Source: Varibaculum massiliense
GTDB lineage: Bacteria > Actinomycetota > Actinomycetes > Actinomycetales > Actinomycetaceae
Assembly: GCF_900106855.1 (NCBI RefSeq)
Contig: NZ_FNWI01000004.1
Span: 1-64,000 of the forward strand
DNA length: 64,000 nucleotides
Reading direction: 5' to 3'
Shown here: in pieces, positions 13,813-23,506 of the stretch
Layout: the number at the start of each line of letters is the position of its first letter
Numbering within the stretch: position 1 is the stretch's first letter
The notes under the pieces: model-generated
Seen by the model: the letters and a program-made list of their open reading frames with translations, nothing else
What the model was told of the DNA's origin: nothing
Databases searched by the model: none
Translations under genes and position numbers: made by a program

Positions 13813-15927
13813 GTGTCCTTAAAAAATTCTCTCCCATCACACCATTCTGGCTCGTCAAATACCGTGGCTAACGGGCAAGAGCTAAGCAATGAGGTTCAGG
13901 AATTTTGTCGGCTCCTTAAGGCTAGTATTGGGGAGACCAAGAATCGGGTGGTATTTTTGGCAGGTGCAGGGCTGGGTTTTGATTCGAATCTGGCCGTGGT
14001 CGAAGATGTATTGCGGATCACATTTGAGAGTTTGGGGTTGTATTCGGACGCGGAGGAAAAACTGCAAAGTTCTCGGTGTATCCCCTTTGGATCCGAAGAA
14101 CAGTTCCAATTTTTGTTAGGTAACGTACAGCCGGAGTTGATATATTCCTTGCTTCTGCAATGCAGTGGCAAGAATCAGGAGTGCTTAAACGGATGGAAGT
14201 CACTGAGGAAAGACAGCTGGAACCGCGATTATTATCCTCGACCAAGTCTGGTTCATATGTTTATCGTGGCGTATTCATATTTGGCAGGTGTTCCGATTTT
14301 AAGCATGAATTTTGACAGCATGTTTGAAGATGCTTTTACGCTGCTATGGAACAGAATACATCCGAAAAATGCAGGTCCCGCACCAGTGAAAGTGTTGAAC
14401 TTTAAGGATCAGCCGCCAAATATAGATACAAAAGATACCACTAGACAGCTCTATATTTGCAAACTCCATGGCGATGTTGCCGGAGGTACAGGGAGCATCA
14501 GCGCTGACAGTATTAAAACCACACTGAGTTCGATTTGCAAATATGAGTACAGTTGGGCCCAGTTCGTGCGCAATCAGGCAAAAAATGAACATTTGTGTCT
14601 AGTGGGCTACAGTGGGCGAGACACCGATTTCTATCCAGAGATCAAGCGTGCTGCGAGTTCCAACCGGCAGACTTTCTGGTTCGTGGGACCTGAAGCCGAG
14701 CAGAACAATGAAACTCTAGCTAACGCGAAGGGGCTGAAAAGTTCGTTAATAACTAGTTGGCCGCGACAGACAGTTAAGCACTGCTTAGAGGATGGATTGT
14801 TAGAGGATGAATCTTTAGGCTCGGCTATGTCACAGGTGCTTCGGGATTACAACGCTAGTTTCAACTCGCCCACCGATGAAGCAAAAGATCACTTTTTTCA
14901 GCACTTAATCGCTGAGAACACCTGTAAGGAGCTGGTGAATCCCCACCTATTTTGGTTATATGTGTATGATTCCATCGGTAGGAATCGGGAAGTGTCCGTT
15001 CGGCTTAAAAACTCTGCTTTTCATTTTCAAGGAGCGTTAAAGCGTTTGCCGCTGGAAACACACGAGAATGACATCCTGGACGAGATACGAATGCATAATG
15101 CCCGCGAGTTAGCTTGTTTTTGCCAGTACTATCAGATCGCTACGGGTATTTTGAGTAAGCCAGACCAATCTCCCACCAATGAGCTAGTTTTGCGTGCTCG
15201 CCGTGAGCAGGTTTCAGCGTTGCAAATGGCGATTCCGCATAATCTCGGTTTCCCTCTCCCGGTTTCGCTAAGGCTCGTAATACGCCCTTACAATTGTCTA
15301 GTTGCCTATTTATTCTGCCAGCTAAACAGCTGGTTTAAGCGGCTACCGGTGGAAGATTACCAAAAAAACATTGTTACGATTCAGGAATCAATCCTGCGAG
15401 AACTAGCTTTGCGTCTGCGGTTTTTACCATCGAATAACTCGCGGCACGAAGTTAAGGACATTGAACGCAAACTGTTGAACCTTCAACAGCAGGCTCGGGA
15501 AGTTGGAAACTATACGACTTACACCGGCGTAGAACGTTACTTGGCCAGGTTGGATGCAATTGAACAGGGTGAGCATCGAGAAAAAATCAAGAGCACAGTG
15601 ATGATAACCGGAGAAAATAACTATCTTAATATCGCGCAAATAGACGCTGGAGAATATGATAAGGCAAAAAAGGAAGCTCGCTGCAGCGGTAATCTTCTCA
15701 ATGAGATTAAGGCTCTGCTGCACAAGGCATACGCACACCACACGCAGAAACAGACGCAGGATAACCTATTAGAAGACGCAGAACTGGAGCGACTTTTACA
15801 ATTGGCTCCTCTTATTGAATCGCGTTTGTGGCGCTTCGCGCTCCAAGACATTTTGTGGCGATATTTTAAGATTTCTCGCGCTGAGTTGAATCAGAGGTGG
15901 GCTATGGGCTCGGAGAGTGCTAGGTGA
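13813..15927 (+). CDS. large SIR2-domain protein, probable defence effector
   Basis: A 704-residue protein. The N-terminal SIR2-like Rossmann domain (about 40-330) shows V-V-F-L-A-G-A-G-L-G-F at 46-56, S-M-N-F-D-S-M-F-E-D-A at 164-174 with the NAD-contact Asn, K-L-H-G-D at 217-221 with the catalytic His, and V-G-Y-S-G-R-D-T-D at 264-272. The remaining about 370 residues are helical and unassigned. This architecture, SIR2 plus a long helical sensor-like region, is that of NAD-depleting antiphage proteins such as the DSR families. No HerA, TIR or pAgo partner is beside it, so it may act alone. The GTG at 13813 has no good ribosome site; GTG 13864 is an alternative start. It sits between an IS remnant and core genes. 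Confidence 0.75.
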   Translation: MSLKNSLPSHHSGSSNTVANGQELSNEVQEFCRLLKASIGETKNRVVFLAGAGLGFDSNLAVVEDVLRITFESLGLYSDAEEKLQSSRCIPFGSEEQFQFLLGNVQPELIYSLLLQCSGKNQECLNGWKSLRKDSWNRDYYPRPSLVHMFIVAYSYLAGVPILSMNFDSMFEDAFTLLWNRIHPKNAGPAPVKVLNFKDQPPNIDTKDTTRQLYICKLHGDVAGGTGSISADSIKTTLSSICKYEYSWAQFVRNQAKNEHLCLVGYSGRDTDFYPEIKRAASSNRQTFWFVGPEAEQNNETLANAKGLKSSLITSWPRQTVKHCLEDGLLEDESLGSAMSQVLRDYNASFNSPTDEAKDHFFQHLIAENTCKELVNPHLFWLYVYDSIGRNREVSVRLKNSAFHFQGALKRLPLETHENDILDEIRMHNARELACFCQYYQIATGILSKPDQSPTNELVLRARREQVSALQMAIPHNLGFPLPVSLRLVIRPYNCLVAYLFCQLNSWFKRLPVEDYQKNIVTIQESILRELALRLRFLPSNNSRHEVKDIERKLLNLQQQAREVGNYTTYTGVERYLARLDAIEQGEHREKIKSTVMITGENNYLNIAQIDAGEYDKAKKEARCSGNLLNEIKALLHKAYAHHTQKQTQDNLLEDAELERLLQLAPLIESRLWRFALQDILWRYFKISRAELNQRWAMGSESAR

Positions 15928-16172
15928 GGGGTGCGGTTAATGCTGCGGCAACACAGGTCGCCACAGTAGCCGGTTCGCCTCTTTAGCAGGTAGCTGTCAC
16001 TGTTAACGCCTCCATAAGCAATGGTATAAGGCTTGCTGGTATCCGGGATAACAGTAGATAAATAGTAAAAATTGTCAAACCCCATTGGCATAGCTGGAAG
16101 ATTCGCTGTAGTCATCCCTTCCGCAGCGCCTGCAATACTCGGTATAGTTTCGGATGGCTTTTCGTTTTGCAT
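15891..16172 (-). CDS. doubtful small open reading frame
   Basis: A 93-codon frame overlapping the last 37 bases of the SIR2 gene on the opposite strand. The translation (M-P-M-G-F-D-N-F-Y-Y-L-S-T-V-I-P-D) looks protein-like in places, but there is no ribosome site, no family is recognised and the C-terminal part is the antisense of SIR2 coding DNA. It could be a fragment of a decayed gene. Confidence 0.2.
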   Translation of the reverse strand: MQNEKPSETIPSIAGAAEGMTTANLPAMPMGFDNFYYLSTVIPDTSKPYTIAYGGVNSDSYLLKRRTGYCGDLCCRSINRTPHLALSEPIAHL

Positions 16173-16429
16173 AGTGGCCCAACAGGGGAGCGCTAGGCAC
16201 TTTTAGATATCGGGTTTCATCGGTTCCGCACCAGAAGTTTTAATCTGAACAGTTTTCAAGTCCAAATGTGGGGGAGGGGGAGGCAGAGCTTCCTGTTGAT
16301 AGTTTCAAAACAAGCAGAGTTAAATTCAACGCTGGTAGCGATAATCCGCAGGAAGTTCTGCGCCCCGGTAAAAGCATGGCTACCATGGAAAGTAAGGTTT
16401 TCGAAGGCAAGTAAGAAAGGAAAATACTC
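16173..16429. other. intergenic before the cupin gene
   Basis: No gene, hairpin or clear promoter is recognised; the stretch is the transition from accessory to core DNA. Confidence 0.3.
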
Positions 16430-16885
16430 ATGGCAGTTCATGACAATGGACCGGAGCCCTATAGCTTCGATCTGGAAACCGAAACTAAGGAAAACACTAA
16501 CTATCGCACCACCGCCTGGACCGGGAAATATCTGCAGGTAACCCTGATGTCTATTCCGGTAGGGGAATCTATCGGGTTGGAAGTCCACCCCGATAACGAC
16601 CAGTTCCTGCGTCTGGATGCCGGGAAAGGCAAAGTAGTAATGGGGGATGCCGAAGATAACCTCACCTTCGAACAAGAGGTTTCTGACGGTTGGGCAGTAA
16701 TGGTGCCTGCCGGGAAATGGCATGACATTATCAATGTGGGGGATGAACCGATGAAGGTCTATGCCATTTATTCCCCCTCCCACCACGCCCAGGGAATCGT
16801 GCAGGAAACTTTCGCCCTGGCAGAACAGGACGAGGAATCCGGCAAGGATGTTCCTCCGGAATGGACCGTGCAGCTAGGTAAATAG
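16430..16885 (+). CDS. cupin-domain protein
   Basis: A 151-residue small cupin. Motif 1 is G-L-E-V-H-P-D-N-D-Q-F-L-R-L (about 49-62; the metal residues of a normal cupin would be H-x-H-x-E, here H-x-x-x-D-Q) and motif 2 is V-P-A-G-K-W-H-D-I-I-N (about 98-108). It belongs with the mannose-6-phosphate-isomerase-like single-domain cupins; substrate unknown. AGGAAA precedes the ATG. A strong terminator lies 77 bases downstream, so it is transcribed alone. It is the first gene with core-chromosome style after the accessory region. Confidence 0.8.
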   Translation: MAVHDNGPEPYSFDLETETKENTNYRTTAWTGKYLQVTLMSIPVGESIGLEVHPDNDQFLRLDAGKGKVVMGDAEDNLTFEQEVSDGWAVMVPAGKWHDIINVGDEPMKVYAIYSPSHHAQGIVQETFALAEQDEESGKDVPPEWTVQLGK

Positions 16886-16961
16886 GTTGCCGCAGCTGAG
16901 GATTCTCCGACAAGGCGCGAATTGCGTTTTATTTAGGGAGAACCCTCGGTAACAGCTTAAG

Positions 16962-17003
16962 GTGGCGCCGTCCTGATTATAGGGCGGCGCCACTTGCTTT
17001 TTA
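16962..17003 (+). terminator. rho-independent terminator after the cupin gene
   Basis: A 13-bp stem (16962-16974 with 16981-16993, six-base loop, one G-T pair) followed by TTGCTTTTT. On the minus strand it could also serve the thiamine-binding gene's neighbourhood, but the T-run favours plus. Confidence 0.85.
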
Positions 17004-17046
17004 CTAACAGATATGAGGTCTTAACCCGATTTATAAGCAGCTTGCT

Positions 17047-17355
17047 TTAGGACTGCAGCCGGTCTAGCGCGGCATCTAGGCGGGTTAGTTTGGCGGTCAT
17101 TTCACCCGTGCGACCAGGGCGGATATCGGCTTTTAGCACCAAAGCTACCCGCGGGGCAAATTGGGAAACCGCTTCACAGGCGTCTTTGACTACCTGCATA
17201 CATTCATCCCACTCACCCTCGATAGTCGTGAACATAGAATCAGTGCGGTTAGGCAGTCCCGAATCCCGAATTACTTTTACCGCGGCAGCAACCGCGTCAC
17301 GAACTCCACCCTCAGCGTCTGAGGTGGAAGGAGTAATAGAAAATGCAACTAACAT
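17047..17355 (-). CDS. thiamine-binding protein (MTH1187/YkoF family)
   Basis: A 102-residue protein of the MTH1187/DUF77 fold: M-L-V-A-F-S-I-T-P first strand, V-I-R-D-S-G-L-P-N-R-T-D-S-M-F-T-T-I-E-G-E-W-D-E central block (about 28-51), and V-A-L-V-L-K-A-D-I-R-P-G-R-T-G-E-M-T-A-K near the end. Members form ferredoxin-like oligomers that bind thiamine or a related ligand in the cytoplasm. It is a single gene, opposite in strand to the cupin and purine genes. The ribosome site is weak, which is common for this family. Confidence 0.8.
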   Translation of the reverse strand: MLVAFSITPSTSDAEGGVRDAVAAAVKVIRDSGLPNRTDSMFTTIEGEWDECMQVVKDACEAVSQFAPRVALVLKADIRPGRTGEMTAKLTRLDAALDRLQS

Positions 17356-17748
17356 GCTTTTACTTTAGCTGCTCTGGTTGCAAAAACGACTATATGATTC
17401 GTTTCCAAAACCCCATTGCCTGATTTTCGAGTTTAGGAGAGTAGTCGAAGGGAAACTTTAAGCTCCTGCTCGGCAATAAAAGAAACGGGAAAAGGTGAGG
17501 AAAATTGCTTGCTGGTTTTAAGTTGCTGATTAGTACGCCGGGCGCTGCCCCTGCTAGGGTTAAAGGGTAGCTAGTTGCTTTTGATTTTCTTCAAGAAGGC
17601 TGAAGCAGACAGCTAACAGGCTCCCCGGGCAGCAGGTGTTACCGGTGGTCAGGGGGATGCGGTTGGGCAGTGGGTGAGAATTCAGACGACTTCCCGCTGT
17701 CGCGCGCAAAATTTCATACCAGGCAGCTATTTCATATAAGGGAAGACT
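17356..17748. other. leader/intergenic region before purL
   Basis: About 390 bases between the divergent thiamine-binding gene and purL. It presumably holds the purine operon promoter and a long leader. I looked for a purine, THF or PRPP-type riboswitch and could not match one; no T-run terminator is present. Confidence 0.4.
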
Positions 17749-20700
17749 TTGAATAAGCGGATTTTCGTAAGGAAAAAGAACGATACTACCCAGTTCAATG
17801 TCTATGACATTTTCGGTCTCGATGCGGCTGCACTGGAACAAGCCAAGTGCACGGTATTTGCCGAGGTAAATCAGGATATTGTTCTCGATGAGATTGATAT
17901 CGACGACTATTACGTTGTCGAATATTTGCCCGGTCAGTTTGATCAACGCGCCGATGCCGCTGAAAAATGCCTAGAACTCCAGGGCTATACCGCTACCGTT
18001 AAATGCGGATACGGACGTACGGGCGAGGTTAAGTTCAACCCTATCGAGATGCGCCTCAAAGATATGTCGGTGCTGGAAAACGAAACTTATACCCCCAACC
18101 GGCAGTTACCGCCCAGCATTGAAATCACCGAAGATTACTATCAGCAAGCCTCCTTGGCGATGACCAAGGAGGATTTGCTTTTTATTAAAGAATATTTTGA
18201 TAGCATCGGGCGTTTGCCTACTGAAACTGAAATCAAAGTAATCGATACTTACTGGTCAGACCATTGTCGGCATACCACTTTTGAAACTGAGCTGACAGAT
18301 GCTACCTTTACCGGTCCTTACGCAGATCGCCTGCAGGAAGAGTGGGATCGCTACCTAGAGGAGCGCAATAGCGAAAAACCAATCACCCTGATGGATTTGG
18401 CGACCCTGTCTGCCAAACGTGAAAAGGTAAAAAACCAGGAAGTTTCCAACGAGATCAACGCTTGCTCGGTGTATGTAACTGTGGGCGGCGAGCGCTATAT
18501 CCTGCAATTTAAGAATGAAACCCACAACCACCCCACCGAGATTGAACCTTTCGGGGGTGCTTCCACCTGTATCGGAGGAGCTATCCGTGATCCGCTATCG
18601 GGACGTACCTTCGTTTATCAGGCGATGCGTATTTCCGGCAGCGCCGATCCGCGGATAGAAGACCCCATAGAAGGCAAACTATCCAGTAAAGAAATCACTC
18701 AGCGGGCAGCCGCCGGATATTCATCCTACGGTAACCAGATTGGGCTCACCACTAACTATGTAAAAGAAATCTACCACCCCGGTTACCGGGCAAAGCGCCT
18801 AGAACTCGGGTTTGTGGTGGGGGCGGCTCCCGCAGAAAACATTATTCGGGAAGAACCAGTCCCCGGCGACCTAATTCTGCTTATCGGAGGGCGCACCGGA
18901 CGTGACGGAATCGGGGGAGCTACCGGATCCTCTAAAACCCATACCCGAGACTCCTCCCAAACCTGCGGAGCGGAAGTACAAAAGGGTAACCCGATTATTG
19001 AACGCAAGATCCAGCGGCTTTTCCGCCGCGGTGAGGTCGCCAAGCGGATCAAGAAATGTAATGACTTTGGTGCCGGGGGAGTCTCCGTTGCCATCGGAGA
19101 ACTAGCTCCTGGACTGGAAATTGAACTTGACCGGGTACCGGTCAAATACCAGGGTTTAAATGGTACCGAGTTAGCAATCTCGGAATCTCAAGAACGGATG
19201 GCAGTTTGCATTGACCCGACAGACCTGCAGTTCTTTTATGATGCGTGCGCAAGTGAAGATGTAGAAGTAACCCACGTGGCCACCGTGACCGCTGAGAGGC
19301 GTCTGGTGATGCATTACCTGGGAGAAACGATTGTCGATATTTCTCGGGATTTCTTGGACACTAACGGGGTACGTTCCCACGCCCATTTCGCGGCAGTTTC
19401 TAATGGGAAAATTATTCCCGAGCGGGAAGTTTCCGGCTCAAATCTGCAGGAAAAACTAGCAAATAACCTGGCGGACTTAAATATTTGTTCCCAGCGCGGC
19501 TTAAACGAAATCTTTGATTCCTCCATTGGGGCCACCACTTTGACCCTGCCCTACGGCGGTAAATTCCAGCGCACCCCCTCCCAAGTCAGCGCGCAACTAG
19601 TTTCAGTTGAGGACGGACAATCCGAGGTAGCCTCGGTAGCAGCCTACGGTTTTGAACCTTCGCTGGCGGAGCTCAGCCCCTATCACAGTGCTATCGTTTC
19701 GGTAGTGCAATCCATGTCACGACTGGCCGCAGCCGGGGTAGATCACCGCGACTTGTATTTCACTTTCCAAGAATATTTCCAGCGCCTGGGCGACGACCCC
19801 GAAAAGTGGGGAACTGTGGTGGAATCCCTGCTAGGGGCTAACCGGGTTTTGCGTCACTTCCACCTGGCCTCTATCGGGGGCAAAGATTCCATGTCCGGCA
19901 CTTTCGAAGACATGCATGTGCCGCCGACCTTGGTAAGCTTCGCTATCGGGATGCAAGAGGCAGCTAAGCTGCGCACTCCGGAATTCAAAGCCCGTAATCA
20001 CCGTCTCTACCTGTTACCAGTGCAAACAGACGAGTTGGGGGCAGTTGATCTGGAATCTTTCCAAACCGCCCTCGATAGGCTGCAAGCAATCAACCCGCTG
20101 TCGGCATACGCCCTCGGTTATGGAGGAATCGGAGAAGCGCTAGCAAAAATGGCTTTCGGGAACCGGATCGGTTTCGACATCAACACTGAACAAGACCTAT
20201 TTGCTTCTCGCTATGGCAGTTTCCTGATTGAAACTGACCAGCACCTGGATTTGCCACTGCTGGGATACACCGGGAGTTGGGAACAAACCACGATTAACGG
20301 TAATTCTGTCGACCTGGATGCTTTGCAGCAGGCATGGGAACAGCCTTTAGCGAAGATTTTCCCCACCGCCGGGAAGCGGATTAACCAGAAAGCGGCGCGA
20401 GTTAGTGAAACTTGTTTAACCAAACCTCGCCACGCACCCTATAGAAAACAAACACCCCAGGTATTTATCCCAATCTTCCCTGGTACTAACTGCGAATACG
20501 ATATGACTCGAGCTTTTACCCGCGAGGGCGCACAGGTGGTAACCGAGGTTTATCGGGATGCCGCCTCTTATGCTCGCCAAATCGAGCAAGCCGATATTTT
20601 GGCCTTGCCGGGTGGATTCTCGGTAGGAGATGAACCGGATGGCTCGGCAAAGTTTATTGTTTCGGTGCTGCGCCAAGAGCAAGTAAAAGAGGCAGTGCAT

Positions 20701-21195
20701 TCGCTGCTGCGCAAAGGTGGTCTAATTCTGGGAATCTGTAATGGGTTCCAGGCGCTTATCAAATCAGGCTTGCTACCCTACGGGCAGATTTGCGACCTTA
20801 ATCCCGATTCGCCCACCCTGGCGGCAAACAATGGTGGACACCACGTGGCTAAAATCGTGCACACTTCGGTATCGTCCGTGGCTTCCCCCTGGCTGAGTTC
20901 CTTTGACGTTGGGGAAGTTCACCAGATACCGATTTCTCACGGCGAAGGGCGGGTAGTGATGAGCCAGGAGGACTACCAAAAATACCTGGCATCTGGGCAG
21001 ATAGCTACCCAATATCTGGGGGAAAACCCCAATGGATCTTCCTTCGGAATCGAAGGGCTGTTGGCTCATCGCGGGCAAATCCTAGGAAAGATGGGCCATT
21101 CAGAAAGGAGCGGTAGCGGTTTATACCTCAACTACTGTCCCGAAATAGAACAAAACCTATTCAGAAACGGGGTTAATTATTTCCGATGGATGTAG
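17749..21195 (+). CDS. purL: phosphoribosylformylglycinamidine synthase, single chain
   Basis: An 1148-residue enzyme that converts FGAR, glutamine and ATP to FGAM, step 4 of purine synthesis. The synthase core has two AIRS-like halves: about 160-560 with D-H-C-R-H-T-T-F-E-T-E, N-E-T-H-N-H-P-T-E-I-E-P-F-G-G and G-A-G-G-V-S, and about 600-890 with A-S-I-G-G-K-D-S-M-S-G. A fused glutaminase (about 905-1148) carries I-P-I-F-P-G-T-N-C-E-Y-D and the nucleophile Cys in G-I-C-N-G-F-Q. The fused form resembles the Clostridia-type FGAM synthase rather than the split PurQ/PurS/PurL of many actinobacteria. The start is TTG 17749 with AAGGGAAG upstream; it heads the operon and overlaps purE by 10 bases. 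Confidence 0.9.
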   Translation: MNKRIFVRKKNDTTQFNVYDIFGLDAAALEQAKCTVFAEVNQDIVLDEIDIDDYYVVEYLPGQFDQRADAAEKCLELQGYTATVKCGYGRTGEVKFNPIEMRLKDMSVLENETYTPNRQLPPSIEITEDYYQQASLAMTKEDLLFIKEYFDSIGRLPTETEIKVIDTYWSDHCRHTTFETELTDATFTGPYADRLQEEWDRYLEERNSEKPITLMDLATLSAKREKVKNQEVSNEINACSVYVTVGGERYILQFKNETHNHPTEIEPFGGASTCIGGAIRDPLSGRTFVYQAMRISGSADPRIEDPIEGKLSSKEITQRAAAGYSSYGNQIGLTTNYVKEIYHPGYRAKRLELGFVVGAAPAENIIREEPVPGDLILLIGGRTGRDGIGGATGSSKTHTRDSSQTCGAEVQKGNPIIERKIQRLFRRGEVAKRIKKCNDFGAGGVSVAIGELAPGLEIELDRVPVKYQGLNGTELAISESQERMAVCIDPTDLQFFYDACASEDVEVTHVATVTAERRLVMHYLGETIVDISRDFLDTNGVRSHAHFAAVSNGKIIPEREVSGSNLQEKLANNLADLNICSQRGLNEIFDSSIGATTLTLPYGGKFQRTPSQVSAQLVSVEDGQSEVASVAAYGFEPSLAELSPYHSAIVSVVQSMSRLAAAGVDHRDLYFTFQEYFQRLGDDPEKWGTVVESLLGANRVLRHFHLASIGGKDSMSGTFEDMHVPPTLVSFAIGMQEAAKLRTPEFKARNHRLYLLPVQTDELGAVDLESFQTALDRLQAINPLSAYALGYGGIGEALAKMAFGNRIGFDINTEQDLFASRYGSFLIETDQHLDLPLLGYTGSWEQTTINGNSVDLDALQQAWEQPLAKIFPTAGKRINQKAARVSETCLTKPRHAPYRKQTPQVFIPIFPGTNCEYDMTRAFTREGAQVVTEVYRDAASYARQIEQADILALPGGFSVGDEPDGSAKFIVSVLRQEQVKEAVHSLLRKGGLILGICNGFQALIKSGLLPYGQICDLNPDSPTLAANNGGHHVAKIVHTSVSSVASPWLSSFDVGEVHQIPISHGEGRVVMSQEDYQKYLASGQIATQYLGENPNGSSFGIEGLLAHRGQILGKMGHSERSGSGLYLNYCPEIEQNLFRNGVNYFRWM

Positions 21196-21656
21196 CAATC
21201 ATTTTTGGTTCCGCCTCCGATAAAGAAAAAATGGCGGGCGCCGCTAAATGTTTAGACGAGTTCGGATTGGAATATAAAGCGTATATTGCTTCGGCACATC
21301 GGGTTCCAGAACTTTTAGAGAAAATTCTAAAAGAGGCCGTGGACTCGGGGGCAAAAGCCATTATCGCCGGGGCTGGTCTAGCGGCGCACCTGCCGGGGGT
21401 AATCGCTTCGAAAGTGACGATTCCGGTTATCGGGGTACCTTTAGATGCAGCTTTGGGTGGTCAAGATGCCCTCTACTCAATCGTGCAGATGCCGAAAGGA
21501 ATCCCGGTTTCCACGGTAGGAATCAACAATTCCTATAACGCCGCCATGACCGCGGTGCAAATAATTGGCACCAGTAATGAAAAGGTAGCCGCGCAGCTAA
21601 AAGAGTACCGCGCCAATATGAAACAGAAATTTACTGCAGATCCGGTTAGTTTTTAA
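21186..21656 (+). CDS. purE: N5-carboxyaminoimidazole ribonucleotide mutase
   Basis: A 156-residue class I Pur[11 protein letters not shown] (7-16) binds the phosphoribosyl group, S-A-H-R-V-P-E at about 38-44 is the catalytic His loop, and the [12 protein letters not shown] and [13 protein letters not shown] stretches are characteristic. It interconverts N5-CAIR and CAIR. It overlaps the purL 3' end, indicating translational coupling. No purK is in this operon. Confidence 0.93.
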   Translation: MDVAIIFGSASDKEKMAGAAKCLDEFGLEYKAYIASAHRVPELLEKILKEAVDSGAKAIIAGAGLAAHLPGVIASKVTIPVIGVPLDAALGGQDALYSIVQMPKGIPVSTVGINNSYNAAMTAVQIIGTSNEKVAAQLKEYRANMKQKFTADPVSF

Positions 21657-21687
21657 AAGAAAATTTAAGAGAAAAAGAAGGCAAAAT

Positions 21688-22398
21688 ATGGAGAAAAAAG
21701 AATTCCTCTACGAAGGAAAAGCCAAGAAAATCTATGCCACTGATGACCCCGATAAGGTGATTGTTTATTACAAAGATGACGCCACTGCCGGCAATGGAGA
21801 AAAGAAAGGCACCATTAAAGACAAGGGCATCATAAACAATGAGCTCACCAGCTATCTATTTGAAATGCTGGCTTCGCACGGGGTGAAAACCCACTTCATC
21901 GAGAAGCTAAACGATAGGGAACAGCTGTGCTGGAAACTTGATATCGTTCCCCTAGAGGTAATCACCCGCAACATTATCGCGGGTTCCATGGCTAAGCGCC
22001 TGGGGTTAGAAGAAGGCACCATGCCGAAGAAAATGATCCAAGAGTTCTCCTATAAGGATGACGACTTAGGTGATCCCCTGATTAACTCTGATCACGCGGT
22101 TGCCATTGGGGCTGCTACCGAAGAAGAGGTCGCGGAAATATTGGAGGTAACCGCCAAGATTAACCAGATCCTGTCTGATGCTTTCAAGAAAGAAGGCATC
22201 CTCTTGGTTGACTTCAAGATTGAGTTCGGTCGGGACAAGGACGGAAACCTGCTGCTAGCAGACGAGATCACTCCCGACACTTGCCGGCTGTGGGACGCGG
22301 AAACCAAGAAGAAACTGGATAAGGATCGTTTCCGCCGGGATATGGGTGGAATCGAAGAAGCCTATAAAGAAATTCTGCACCGCATTACTAAGAAATAG
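21688..22398 (+). CDS. purC: phosphoribosylaminoimidazole-succinocarboxamide synthase
   Basis: A 236-residue SAICAR synthetase that joins CAIR and aspartate with [12 protein letters not shown] (8-16) is the nucleotide loop, followed by [11 protein letters not shown] at about 30, [11 protein letters not shown] at about 90 and D-F-K-I-E-F-G at about 175, with [11 protein letters not shown] as the C-terminal signature. Length fits the short bacterial form. It follows purE by 31 bases with an A-rich ribosome-site region. Confidence 0.95.
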   Translation: MEKKEFLYEGKAKKIYATDDPDKVIVYYKDDATAGNGEKKGTIKDKGIINNELTSYLFEMLASHGVKTHFIEKLNDREQLCWKLDIVPLEVITRNIIAGSMAKRLGLEEGTMPKKMIQEFSYKDDDLGDPLINSDHAVAIGAATEEEVAEILEVTAKINQILSDAFKKEGILLVDFKIEFGRDKDGNLLLADEITPDTCRLWDAETKKKLDKDRFRRDMGGIEEAYKEILHRITKK

Positions 22399-22414
22399 GT
22401 TATTACTGGCGGAT

Positions 22415-22447
22415 CCTGGGGGTGGAGGGAACCCTTCCGCCCCCAGG
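22415..22447 (+). other. long intercistronic hairpin between purC and purM
   Basis: An outer 8-bp stem (22415-22422 with 22440-22447) continues almost uninterrupted into an inner 7-bp stem closing on a three-base loop. There is no immediate T-run, so it is more likely an mRNA processing or stability element than a terminator. Confidence 0.6.
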
Positions 22448-22483
22448 GAAAATCATTATTTAGGGCAAGGGAAAACACAGATT

Positions 22484-23467
22484 ATGGTCAGCTATAAAGA
22501 TGCCGGTGTTGATAAAGAGGCAGGATATGAGCATGTACGCCGGTTAAAGCAAATGGTAGCCTCCACCCAAAATGATCAGGTTTTGGGTTCTCTGGGATCC
22601 TTCGCTGCCCTCTATGAACTAGGTAAATACCAGGAGCCCGTCCTAGTTTCCGGTACTGACGGGGTAGGCACCAAGCTGAAAATCGCTTTCGCTCTCAAAA
22701 AATACGACACCGTAGGCATCGACCTGGTAGCCATGTGTGTCAACGATGTGCTTTGTCATGGGGCCAGGCCGCTGTTTTTCTTAGATTATCTGGCCTGCTC
22801 CCAGCTTGATGCCGAGGTTTCCTCCCAGTTAGTTAGGGGAGTGGTCGAAGGGTGTAAGCAGGCGGGTGCGGCTTTGATTGGGGGCGAAACCGCGGAGATG
22901 CCCGGTTTTTATCAAAGTGGCGAATACGATATGGCCGGTTTTACGGTCGGAGTGGTAGAAAAGTCCGCTATTATCGATGGCTCGGCAATAAAAGCCGGTG
23001 ACGTGGTGATGGCACTGCCCTCGTCGGGGCTACATTCCAATGGGTTCTCCCTAGTGAGGGCACTCTTTAAAGAGCCTTTCCCCGAAGAACTGTTGACCCC
23101 TACTAAAATCTATGTTCCCGAAATCCTCTCGTTGCTGGATCAAAAAATCGAAATCCACGGCCTGGCCAATATTACCGGGGGCGGGCTAGAAGAAAACGTG
23201 CCCCGGATTATTCCCGCGGGGCTGTGCGCGCGGATTGAAAAAGAAAAAGTTCGGATTCCCGCCATCTTTAAACGCGAAGAATTCGCGGCAGTACCCGAAA
23301 GCGAAATGTGGGGAACCTTCAATATGGGAGTGGGCTTCACCTTGGTAATTCCCCCCGCAGAACTACCGAAAGTAACCGCCGCATTGCCCGAGGCCTATCA
23401 AATCGGAGAAATCGTAAGCAAAGAGCAATGCGACAGTCCGGCTGAGAACCGAATCTGCCTACTCTAA
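22484..23467 (+). CDS. purM: phosphoribosylformylglycinamidine cyclo-ligase
   Basis: A 327-residue AIR synthetase, which closes the imidazole ring from FGAM and ATP. Y-K-D-A-G-V-D at the start, V-S-G-T-D-G-V-G-T-K-L at about 54, D-L-V-A-M-C-V-N-D at about 79, G-G-E-T-A-E-M-P-G at about 132 and N-I-T-G-G-G-L near 230 are family hallmarks. The ATG at 22484 was chosen because the conserved N-terminus begins there; the frame's upstream extension runs back into purC and is not PurM-like. Ribosome site AAGGGA is a little distant. Fourth gene of the operon. Confidence 0.92.
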   Translation: MVSYKDAGVDKEAGYEHVRRLKQMVASTQNDQVLGSLGSFAALYELGKYQEPVLVSGTDGVGTKLKIAFALKKYDTVGIDLVAMCVNDVLCHGARPLFFLDYLACSQLDAEVSSQLVRGVVEGCKQAGAALIGGETAEMPGFYQSGEYDMAGFTVGVVEKSAIIDGSAIKAGDVVMALPSSGLHSNGFSLVRALFKEPFPEELLTPTKIYVPEILSLLDQKIEIHGLANITGGGLEENVPRIIPAGLCARIEKEKVRIPAIFKREEFAAVPESEMWGTFNMGVGFTLVIPPAELPKVTAALPEAYQIGEIVSKEQCDSPAENRICLL

Positions 23468-23506
23468 CCGCAGATAAGCAAGCCAGCTAGAAAAGAGGAA
23501 AAACTA

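Noticed and set aside
17356..17748. Riboswitch before purL
   Set aside because: No conserved purine, THF or PRPP/ppGpp aptamer core was recognised and there is no terminator.
17560..17946. A 128-codon minus-strand frame over the purL start
   Set aside because: It is antisense to well-conserved purL codons and lacks its own ribosome site.
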